NCBI GenBank assembly: GCA_964442015.1
Contig: CAYTYA010000025.1
Coordinates: forward strand, 1-21,499
Direction of reading: 5' to 3'
Origin: GCA-002701945 sp964442015
Lineage (GTDB): Bacteria > Fidelibacterota > Marinisomatia > Marinisomatales > TCS55
Length of the DNA: 21,499 nt
The stretch's first letter is position 1. Every line of letters begins with the position of its first letter. The notes beneath the pieces are model-generated. The model worked only from the letters and a program-made list of their open reading frames with translations. It was not told where the DNA came from and did not search any database. Below, in pieces: positions 15,198 through 21,499 of the stretch. Position numbers and translations under genes: made by a program.

Positions 15198-15722
15198 ATG
15201 ATGAATAAAAGTATTTTCCTTTTTATCATACCATTCATGATTTATGGTCAAATGTATGATATAAATAATAACAGTAAGATTACATACTATGGATATCATT
15301 ATACCAAAAATTGGGAGGGTAATTCAAATAATATTAAAGGAGTAATACATTATAACGTTGATGATAATTCAGTGAACAGTTGTTCTTTAAGAGTGCATCT
15401 GTCAACCTTTGATAGTGGCAATTCAAATCGAGATTCAAATATGTTAACCTATCTTGAGGTTTTTAATTATCCGGATGTTGTATTTGTTTCCAGTAATATA
15501 TCTATCAAAGGAGAGTATGCATATGTTAATGGAAAGTTGACCCTTCATGGAGTCACTAAAGAAATTGATACGGAAGCAAAATTATCATTAGCAGATGGAT
15601 TTATTGCTTCAGGGACATTTACTATTTTGCTATCAGATTTCGGAATAGAAAGACCAGCTTTATTGTTCAAGAAGATTAATGACGATATAAAAATTGAGTA
15701 TAGGATTATTGGAAAAAAATAA
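15198..15722 (+). CDS. yceI: YceI-family periplasmic lipocalin-like protein
   Basis: A 174-aa protein with a signal peptide (about 1-17, ending MIYGQ) and a YceI beta-barrel. Family hallmarks are DSNMLTYLEVFNYPDVVF (79-96), the KLTLHGVTKEI strand (113-123) and FTILLSDFGIERPAL (141-155). YceI proteins bind isoprenoid or other long lipophilic molecules in the barrel, and some are linked to polyisoprenoid quinone handling or stress. ATG 15198 and ATG 15201 are adjacent; the first gives one base of spacing to the upstream membrane protein. The ligand is not evident from sequence. The stop lies 6 bases from the stop of the convergent decarboxylase gene. Confidence 0.92.
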   Translation: MMNKSIFLFIIPFMIYGQMYDINNNSKITYYGYHYTKNWEGNSNNIKGVIHYNVDDNSVNSCSLRVHLSTFDSGNSNRDSNMLTYLEVFNYPDVVFVSSNISIKGEYAYVNGKLTLHGVTKEIDTEAKLSLADGFIASGTFTILLSDFGIERPALLFKKINDDIKIEYRIIGKK

Positions 15723-15729
15723 TTCCAAT
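15708..15729. terminator. Possible bidirectional terminator hairpin
   Basis: ATTGGAA (15708-15714) and TTCCAAT (15723-15729) form a perfect 7-base stem around an 8-base loop, spanning the stop codons of the two convergent genes. There is no long T-run directly after the stem on either strand, so termination strength would be low; the location is the main argument. Confidence 0.35.
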
Positions 15730-17138
15730 TAATTATTTAATAATTCAGTCACTATTTTTTCCAATTCAAAGAAAAAGTAATCTAAATCCTTTTGTTTAAG
15801 TTTAAAATTTGCTGTTATTAGTCTTATACATGTAGCACTATTAATATTCGCATAATTAACCATTATTTTTCCTTCGGATAATAATTTTTCTCTAACAAGA
15901 ATATTAAATTGATTCCAATCTGACTTTTCTAAAGAATCTGGTTGTATTTGAAAACAAATATTTAATGATTCTACTGGACTAATAAGGTTTAACAATGCTG
16001 ATGATTTAATTTTTTCTTTTGCATACTGCGCCATTTCAAAGATATGATCAATATTCTTTTCAAAGCCTTTATCACCAAGATATTTCCAACTTAACCATAG
16101 TTTCACAGCATCTGTTCTGCGCCCACATTGTAACGAATGCTCTCCAAGATTCATATTTTGATTGCTATCATCGTGGAACAAGTAATCTGTATCTTCAACA
16201 GTATTAATTTTCTTTAAAATTGACGAATCTTTAAATAGAGCTGCTGTACAAATTAAAGGCATCCCCATCATTTTATGCGCACACCATGTGATAGAGTCAG
16301 ATCGCGCACTTCCATCCATTAAATATTTATGTTTTGATGATATCATTACTGAACCACCCCATGATGCATCAATATGCAACCAAAGATTAAATTTTTCGCA
16401 GATATCAGCTAAATCATTGAATGGATCAAATGTACCGCGAACCGTAGTACCTGCAGTTGCACCAACAAAAAAAGGTTGGTTGCCAGAATGAATAGATTGT
16501 TCAATAGATTGTTCCAAGGCTGATGGGTCCATATGCCCATTATGATCACAAGATACTTTTATAATTTGTTTTGTACCTATCCCTAATTGGTTGGCAGCTT
16601 TAAGAAATGAATAATGTGATTCTTCTGATACAAAACCAGTTAATACTTTGCTACCAAACATACCATCATCTTTTATGTTAGGATCAAATTGGTAGATTGC
16701 TGCAAGCATACCTAACAGATTTCCGTTGCTGCCTCCAGTTACAAATGTACCAAAACCATTTTTATATCCAGTTAATGAACACATCTTATTAATTAATTCT
16801 ATTTCCATTAAGCTAGCTGCTGAACTCATTTCAAATGTATGCATTGCATTATTAGTTGCTGCAGTAAGCAATTCACCTAAATATCCAGTGACTGAGAAAC
16901 CTGAAAACAGTTGATTATAGAAGTTTGTACTTCCAGTCTTAACTGATAGAGATAAATATTTTTCGATTATATTTCTAATACCATCAAAATCAGTAGATTT
17001 ATCTAAACTAATATTGAATTCTTTGTGAAGATGATCTATTGATACATTCGGATTTGTAAGTCCAACATTTTTATTCTGATCCTCAAGGTAATTAATTATT
17101 TGATCATGAATATCCTTAATCAATTTTGTTTGATTCAT
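15729..17138 (-). CDS. Group II PLP decarboxylase, GAD/CSAD type
   Basis: A 469-aa PLP-dependent amino acid decarboxylase of the animal-type glutamate/cysteine-sulfinate/aspartate decarboxylase branch. Signatures are TNFYNQLFSGFSVTGYLGE (71-89), TGGSNGNLLGM (134-144, phosphate binding), SEESHYSFLKAA (171-182, His175 stacks on PLP), LHIDASWGG (254-262, Asp257 binds the pyridine nitrogen) and CAHKMMG (286-292, Schiff-base Lys289). The later stretch LQCGRRTDAVKLWLSWK (336-352) is also typical. FNQLFSG looks to me nearer to cysteine-sulfinate/aspartate decarboxylases than to GAD, but the amino acid (glutamate, aspartate, cysteine sulfinate, diaminobutyrate) cannot be fixed. It is last of four minus-strand genes, 50 bases after the SDR. 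An exact 12-base tandem duplication (16491-16514) encodes a repeated EQSI. Confidence 0.92.
   Translation of the reverse strand: MNQTKLIKDIHDQIINYLEDQNKNVGLTNPNVSIDHLHKEFNISLDKSTDFDGIRNIIEKYLSLSVKTGSTNFYNQLFSGFSVTGYLGELLTAATNNAMHTFEMSSAASLMEIELINKMCSLTGYKNGFGTFVTGGSNGNLLGMLAAIYQFDPNIKDDGMFGSKVLTGFVSEESHYSFLKAANQLGIGTKQIIKVSCDHNGHMDPSALEQSIEQSIHSGNQPFFVGATAGTTVRGTFDPFNDLADICEKFNLWLHIDASWGGSVMISSKHKYLMDGSARSDSITWCAHKMMGMPLICTAALFKDSSILKKINTVEDTDYLFHDDSNQNMNLGEHSLQCGRRTDAVKLWLSWKYLGDKGFEKNIDHIFEMAQYAKEKIKSSALLNLISPVESLNICFQIQPDSLEKSDWNQFNILVREKLLSEGKIMVNYANINSATCIRLITANFKLKQKDLDYFFFELEKIVTELLNN
16491..16514 (+). repeat. Tandem 2 x 12-base repeat inside the decarboxylase gene
   Basis: AATAGATTGTTC occurs twice head-to-tail, and on the coding strand gives EQSIEQSI around residues 209-216. 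The reading frame is kept, so this is a small in-frame duplication in a surface helix, not a frameshift. Confidence 0.7.
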
Positions 17139-17188
17139 AATAGCTTACAGTTTGGTTCCTATGTAATTAGAATTAATTAAATATCAGT

Positions 17189-17932
17189 TTAAAAGAATAT
17201 TTTATAATAAAGAGGTGTTGGTAACCAGCGAGTTAAATAGATAATCATTCTCATTTGCCATGGCAAAACATATGTTTTCTTTCCTTTATCAATTGCTTTA
17301 ACCATTTTTCTAGCAGCATCATCTGTTTGAAGAAGAAAAGGCATAGGAAATTTATTTACATCAGTCATTTCACTTACTATGAAACCTGGGCATATTGAAG
17401 TTAACTGGATATTGTAATTTTTTAAGGCCATTCGCCAGCTATCGGCAATCATTCTTACCGCTGCCTTTGAAGCAGAATATCCTGCATGAAAAGCAATTGG
17501 TCTAAAACTTGCTATAGAACTAATAATTACAATCTTACCTGATTGTTGTTCCTTCATTTTTGGGATGAACGGTATGATTGAATTCGTTACACCTATTACA
17601 TTTGTTGAAATTACTTTGTTAATCTGAGCTGGATCACCAGAACTTATCTTATCTGAATAGGCAACACCTGCATTTGCGATAACGATATCAATACCTTGAG
17701 CATCTTTCAAGAATTGATTTAAAATATTTGTTGATTCCTTTTCATCTGTAACATCAAGAGTATATACTAATACTTTCTTGGCGCCAAGATCTTCACAATT
17801 TTTGGCAACATTATTAAGTTTTTCAGTTCTTCTTGCAGATAAGCCTAGAATAGCCCCTTGTTTTGCATACTCAATTGCGAGAGCTTCTCCAATTCCACTG
17901 CTAGCACCTGTAATAAAAATTCTTTCATTCAT
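17189..17932 (-). CDS. Short-chain dehydrogenase/reductase (SDR), complete
   Basis: A 247-aa classical SDR with every core motif: TGASSGIG (8-15), NAG (87-89), Asn111, the catalytic serine in IISSIAS (Ser138/139), YSASK (Tyr152, Lys156) and CPGFIVSEM (181-189). Arg34/Arg35 after beta-2 (LSARR) suggest NADP(H) preference. The C-terminal YLTRWLPTPLYYKIFF (232-247) is hydrophobic and aromatic and resembles membrane-associated SDRs acting on lipid or ketone substrates. The start follows the stop of the DUF1254-like gene by 5 bases, with AGGAG about 15 bases upstream. It is the third gene of the 19081-15729 operon. The substrate is unknown. Confidence 0.93.
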   Translation of the reverse strand: MNERIFITGASSGIGEALAIEYAKQGAILGLSARRTEKLNNVAKNCEDLGAKKVLVYTLDVTDEKESTNILNQFLKDAQGIDIVIANAGVAYSDKISSGDPAQINKVISTNVIGVTNSIIPFIPKMKEQQSGKIVIISSIASFRPIAFHAGYSASKAAVRMIADSWRMALKNYNIQLTSICPGFIVSEMTDVNKFPMPFLLQTDDAARKMVKAIDKGKKTYVLPWQMRMIIYLTRWLPTPLYYKIFF

Positions 17933-17937
17933 AATAT

Positions 17938-18480
17938 TTATAAATATCTCCTCGTTGTTGATCTTCTAAATTTATCTAATTCATCATATTCGTTAAAATG
18001 CTTCATTGTTAATCGAACTAAAATAATGCCTTTATTTGAAGATGCATAAGCAATAGGCAGATTGTGTTTAAAAGTTTTATCCTTTGAAATAATGAATTGA
18101 AAAATATCTCCATCAATTTGTGTATTTGTTATTTTATAAAATGCATCTGTATTACGATTATGAGCATGAATTGACCAATATCTATCATTGGAAGGGACTG
18201 GCATGCTTACATATAAATCACCTTTTCTTAAATCATATGGTATGATTGTATAAATAAAATCGGGATTTGGTTTTCTTGATGAAGCAGCATCTCCTATGCA
18301 AATTGGATCAGAATAGATTACACCATCCACCCAACGATGACCGCATTCTTCCCGAAAATTTACACGTGACTCTTCTAGATCCTTATCTAGTTTATACATA
18401 ACAAGTCTTGGTCCTACCCAAAGAAAAAATGATTGAGATACAATAAAAGAGACAATGAACTTTATAATCAAATTTTTCAT
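17938..18480 (-). CDS. DUF1254-like membrane-anchored protein
   Basis: A 180-aa protein with an N-terminal hydrophobic anchor (about 5-24) and a soluble domain. The stretch KPNPDFIYTIIPYDLRKGDLYVSMPV (about 70-95, read in parts: PNPDFIYTI, DLRKGDLYV, MPV) resembles the NPDTLY...DLS..PVVL.VP signature of DUF1254. NDRYWSIHAHNRNTDAF (98-114) follows where that family has RYY..Q..D.WTN. Longer proteins carry DUF1254 and DUF1214 together; here they are separate short proteins on adjacent genes. The biochemical function of the family is not known to me. The gene is spaced one base from the DUF1214-like gene upstream and 5 bases from the SDR downstream, so the products probably act together at the cell envelope. 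Confidence 0.65.
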   Translation of the reverse strand: MKNLIIKFIVSFIVSQSFFLWVGPRLVMYKLDKDLEESRVNFREECGHRWVDGVIYSDPICIGDAASSRKPNPDFIYTIIPYDLRKGDLYVSMPVPSNDRYWSIHAHNRNTDAFYKITNTQIDGDIFQFIISKDKTFKHNLPIAYASSNKGIILVRLTMKHFNEYDELDKFRRSTTRRYL

Positions 18481-18481
18481 T

Positions 18482-19081
18482 TTATTTTAATGGTAGAATT
18501 GACCCGATTGGAACCGAGTTTTTATTTTTATAATAAGATGGTTTGGGCCCATATATGCGCATAACAATATTAAAGTCCTGCCCTGCATGAATAATGGTTT
18601 GTTTGTTTGGATATTTTTTTGGATCATCGGTTATAATAATTTCATATTCACCAAGATCATTAAGCGTCGTTCTATGGGAGCTTGCAATGGTTTGTTGATG
18701 TGGCTCAATCCGCCCATTTTGAAAATCATATGTAACAAAACTCCAATATCTACAATCGGGCGCTGTTCCTTTTAATATATAATCATTGGTTCCTAATAGA
18801 GGAGTATTTGAATCATCATGCATCGTTTCCAGATAAATAATTTCAGGACGAACACTCCCTAATAATCCTGTAAATGCTACATAATTTCTCAACCATGGGT
18901 TTTGACCTTTCATTGATTGGTCGAAGTGGGCAATCCATTGATTACGTTTAACATCTCCAAGAAAAAATTGGGACAATGAGTTGGTATAGGTAAACTGAAA
19001 AAAAATTAGAAAACTAAATAAGAGACCTGAAAATATTGGTAAAATAGTTTGAATTAATATTCCCTGTTTGCTTGTGTCCAT
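18482..19081 (-). CDS. DUF1214-like membrane-anchored protein
   Basis: A 199-aa protein with one N-terminal hydrophobic helix (about 10-32) and a soluble domain. Its later part has CRYWSFVTYDFQNG (110-123) and DFNIVMRIYGPKP (169-181), which match the W.l..yd and F.l..RlY.P signatures of DUF1214. It is the first gene of a four-gene minus-strand operon and precedes the DUF1254-like gene by one base, so the pair resembles a split form of the two-domain DUF1254/DUF1214 proteins. No catalytic role is established that I can name. The ATG at 19081 lacks a strong Shine-Dalgarno. Confidence 0.65.
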   Translation of the reverse strand: MDTSKQGILIQTILPIFSGLLFSFLIFFQFTYTNSLSQFFLGDVKRNQWIAHFDQSMKGQNPWLRNYVAFTGLLGSVRPEIIYLETMHDDSNTPLLGTNDYILKGTAPDCRYWSFVTYDFQNGRIEPHQQTIASSHRTTLNDLGEYEIIITDDPKKYPNKQTIIHAGQDFNIVMRIYGPKPSYYKNKNSVPIGSILPLK

Positions 19082-19157
19082 TATTTATTCAATTTAAGTT
19101 CGAAAAAATTTTCTGTCTTAATTATAAAGAAAATAACGTAACAGAACATTTGATCCA
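19082..19157. promoter_or_regulatory. Divergent promoter region before the DUF1214 and arylsulfotransferase-like genes
   Basis: A 76-base AT-rich spacer between divergent starts. A TATAAT-like -10 box is present on the minus strand (complement of 19121-19126), and TTATAA overlaps it on the plus strand. I see no good -35 partner at the right spacing. Confidence 0.3.
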
Positions 19158-21499
19158 ATGAAAGGTGAAAACAGAGTACAAAACCGCCTTGATGGTGTAG
19201 AATTATGGCTAACATGGGTTTTGCCTATAGTTGGTATATTATTAGGACTTTATAAATGGGTAATCCAATCCCATGCGCCTTATTTCTTTTTGTTTACTTT
19301 AATACCGCCCGTTCTGTTTGGTTATACATTTGAATATTGGTCTAATAAATATTGGAGGCTATCCGTCTGGCGTACTAATTATAGCCAGGATGGTTTTCAA
19401 TCTACTATTGGTCTGATTTATGGAGGATTCACTCAGCTTCTATTATTTTGTTTAGGTAGCTCTTTACCATTTACTAATAGTGTCAGCGGAAAACTTGAAT
19501 GGATGTTGATGCTTATTATTGTGGGTACAATTTTTGGATTATTATATATGATACTTTCAATAGAAGATGGTTTTTATACTGTTTTTAATGCATCGTATTA
19601 TAAAAAAGAAGGATCGGTGCGCTCTGCTTTACGGAATGGAATCACATTTTATAGTATCTTTTCTTTTTTGTTTTCATTTATATGTATGATTGGTCATTCT
19701 TTTTTAATGGGGTCAGTGCCAATTTCGTTTTTTCTTTGGCTTATCGTTGTCGCTTCATTTATTCTAATCACTCCTTTTTTAATCATAGGCTATAATAGTT
19801 TTCAACGATTAGAAGAATATAGATTAAGTAATGAGGGGATGGAGACGCAGACTGATACTTTTACATTATTATTAAAACATCGCAAAAGGATCTTCCAAGC
19901 TATTATCGTTATATTAATATCATCATTGGTTGTTTTTATTTCTTGGACAGTGAAAATGTCTAAGCGGGATATTCCGAATTATGTATCACCTGATATAAAA
20001 TTATCAGGTGATATGATTACGGCACCTGGTGACACTAGTTTATTAGTAAGCCTTGTCCCAGGAAAGAAAGGCCCATTTACTTTATGCCCTGAATTTGATA
20101 ATCGAATACGCCGATATTCATGGGTACCTCAATCAGAAAAAGATGTGTTAACTCTTGTTCCAAAATATGATGATGCAGTAATCGCTGTTTCATTAAATGA
20201 CCGTACAATCCCTATGTCAGGCCCCATTAAAATTCCTGGGAATAAAGCTGGTAAGGAATACAAGATTTCTTTGCGTAGTGGGGATGAAAATAAAGCTTCA
20301 GATTATGTGGTGGTTGTGCTTCCTACAAGTTTTCTTCCCTTACAAGTAAAGATTCATGATATAGATATGGTAGGTGATGGATTTATTTTTTCAGGAAATT
20401 TTACTGTTCCTAAATTTAGAGACTGGTCCATGATCTTTCGTGATACGTATGAAGAATGGGGAAGCGAGGGCATGTGGGATGCTTTTTTTAATACATTATA
20501 TTCACGCTTTACAGTTCCTGAACAGGCTTCGAAGCAGACGGACACATCAATTCCTGAACCTTCACGCCCATATCTCCCTTATATGTATGTTCTTGATAAA
20601 TATGGAACACCATTATTTTATCAGATGGCTGGTTTTGGCTTCTCTGCCTTCCGACCATATAAATATGGCTTCCATTTTGGCATCGTTCATGAATATATCC
20701 AATATGCAATAGGCTTAGGTAAAACAAACCTATTGGATGACAACTTTAAACCAGCAGGCTCACAGATTATACCATTACAAGATGTACGAACCGAATTACA
20801 CGAATTTCGATGGGTTGATGATGGCCGAATTATTCAAATTGGATCAAAAAATCACCCGTGGCCTGATGGAAGGTTAGAATCCATTGAAAGTGGTTATATC
20901 TATATTACTGATGAAGAAGGTAATAAGCTTTTTGAATGGGATTCATATGATCATGTTCCAATTGAATTAAGTTCTGTACCTGTAGAGGATTGGTCAATGC
21001 GTACCTATGATTATTTTCATATGAATAATGTGACTCCATTAAGTGATGGGAATTATTTGGTTTCTGCTAGACATACCCAAACAATCATGAAAATTGATGC
21101 AACTAATGGAGATGTGCTATGGCAAATGGGCAAGGGTAGAGCAAATGAATTCACTTTTATTGATGATCCGTATAATGGCTTTTCTCATCAGCATGCGGCA
21201 TACGAACTCAAGAATGGAAATATATTATTATTTGATAATGGATTAGATCATACAAAAAAACTTTCACGTGTTTTGGAATACCAATTGAATGAAAAAGCGA
21301 AAACTGCTACATTAGTTTTTAGTAAAGAATTTCCAATGTATCAAGCCTACGTTGCTGGAAATGCTTATCGACAGGAAAATGGAAATACGATTGCAGCATT
21401 TGGTTCGCAAGGGTATGTTGAGGAATTTGATGAATTTGGTTGGCCTGTGCTTTCATACAGACAAGGAGGGTTAATTTATCAAGCTATCAAAACTAATTT
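19158..21499 (+). CDS. Multi-spanning membrane protein with C-terminal arylsulfotransferase (ASST) domain, 3' truncated
   Basis: At least 780 aa; the frame is open to the window end. The N-terminal part has about seven hydrophobic segments (roughly 16-36, 41-58, 83-103, 115-134, 161-182, 189-213, 245-266). A beta-rich stretch (about 280-395) ends in DYVVVVLPTSFLPLQV and resembles the cadherin-like sandwich that precedes some ASST domains. From about 400 the sequence is a beta-propeller of the arylsulfotransferase type: LHEFRW (His548), FHMNNVTPLSDGNYLVSARH (His621, Arg638) and SHQHAAYELKNGNILLFDNG (His677/His679). These seem to match the four residues used by E. coli AssT (His252, His356, Arg374, His436). 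ASST proteins move sulfate between phenolic compounds without PAPS. The large membrane part is not usual for AssT, which is periplasmic. The ATG at 19158 is the first in-frame Met and has no obvious Shine-Dalgarno. Confidence 0.85.
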   Translation, partial: MKGENRVQNRLDGVELWLTWVLPIVGILLGLYKWVIQSHAPYFFLFTLIPPVLFGYTFEYWSNKYWRLSVWRTNYSQDGFQSTIGLIYGGFTQLLLFCLGSSLPFTNSVSGKLEWMLMLIIVGTIFGLLYMILSIEDGFYTVFNASYYKKEGSVRSALRNGITFYSIFSFLFSFICMIGHSFLMGSVPISFFLWLIVVASFILITPFLIIGYNSFQRLEEYRLSNEGMETQTDTFTLLLKHRKRIFQAIIVILISSLVVFISWTVKMSKRDIPNYVSPDIKLSGDMITAPGDTSLLVSLVPGKKGPFTLCPEFDNRIRRYSWVPQSEKDVLTLVPKYDDAVIAVSLNDRTIPMSGPIKIPGNKAGKEYKISLRSGDENKASDYVVVVLPTSFLPLQVKIHDIDMVGDGFIFSGNFTVPKFRDWSMIFRDTYEEWGSEGMWDAFFNTLYSRFTVPEQASKQTDTSIPEPSRPYLPYMYVLDKYGTPLFYQMAGFGFSAFRPYKYGFHFGIVHEYIQYAIGLGKTNLLDDNFKPAGSQIIPLQDVRTELHEFRWVDDGRIIQIGSKNHPWPDGRLESIESGYIYITDEEGNKLFEWDSYDHVPIELSSVPVEDWSMRTYDYFHMNNVTPLSDGNYLVSARHTQTIMKIDATNGDVLWQMGKGRANEFTFIDDPYNGFSHQHAAYELKNGNILLFDNGLDHTKKLSRVLEYQLNEKAKTATLVFSKEFPMYQAYVAGNAYRQENGNTIAAFGSQGYVEEFDEFGWPVLSYRQGGLIYQAIKTN

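Noticed and set aside
14535..19159. The 11-base word TTTGATCCAAT occurs before two plus-strand genes (14535-14545 and 19149-19159)
   Set aside because: Two copies of an 11-mer are expected by chance in 21 kb of AT-rich DNA, and the second copy runs into the start codon, so the spacing is not that of a shared operator.
20509..20727. Minus-strand open frame of 72 codons inside the arylsulfotransferase-like gene
   Set aside because: The plus-strand frame through this region carries the conserved propeller; the opposite frame shows no family features.

Overview
The window is AT-rich (about one third G+C by eye, not computed) and very densely coded. No gap between genes exceeds about 90 bases. 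I see no rRNA, tRNA, CRISPR array, insertion sequence or phage gene. Many genes lack a clear Shine-Dalgarno sequence, two probably start at TTG, and the gene content is heterotrophic: Na+-coupled transporters, acyl-CoA and lipid enzymes, a large arylsulfotransferase-like protein. This suggests a free-living, probably marine, AT-rich bacterium, perhaps of the Bacteroidota/Marinimicrobia (FCB) type. The taxonomic guess is inference, because no marker gene is present.

Layout. (1) 1-4845, plus strand: a probable lipid-related cluster with a short-chain dehydrogenase (5' truncated by the window), an alpha/beta hydrolase, a PLP alpha-oxoamine synthase (serine palmitoyltransferase/KBL/BioF superfamily), an acetoacetate-decarboxylase-like protein and a diacylglycerol/sphingosine-kinase-like lipid kinase. 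(2) 8531-4842, minus strand: a YyaL/DUF255 thioredoxin-domain protein with a lipoprotein-like N-terminus, a 68-aa basic protein whose start overlaps its stop, and a glutamate/aspartate-type DAACS symporter. (3) 8618-12357, plus: an SSS-family sodium:solute symporter, then an acyl-CoA dehydrogenase and an aminoglycoside-phosphotransferase-fold kinase that together look like a split version of the ACAD10/ACAD11 fusion. (4) 14507-12341, minus: a saccharopine-dehydrogenase-like oxidoreductase and a membrane-anchored SMP-30/strictosidine-synthase-like (APMAP-type) beta-propeller. (5) 14561-15722, plus: a four-helix, histidine-bearing membrane protein followed after 1 base by a YceI protein. (6) 19081-15729, minus: a DUF1214-like protein, a DUF1254-like protein, an SDR and a GAD/CSAD-type PLP decarboxylase, tightly packed. 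(7) 19158-end, plus: a multi-spanning membrane protein with a C-terminal arylsulfotransferase domain, cut by the window edge.

How the parts may work together (inference). Region 1 could make and phosphorylate an aminoketone or sphingoid-like lipid. Regions 3 and 4 could take up a substrate, open a lactone and degrade the resulting hydroxy acid by the ACAD10/11 phosphorylation route. Region 5 resembles the known pairing of YceI with cytochrome b561. The best candidates for something undescribed are the region 1 cluster and the lactonase/kinase/dehydrogenase set of regions 3-4.
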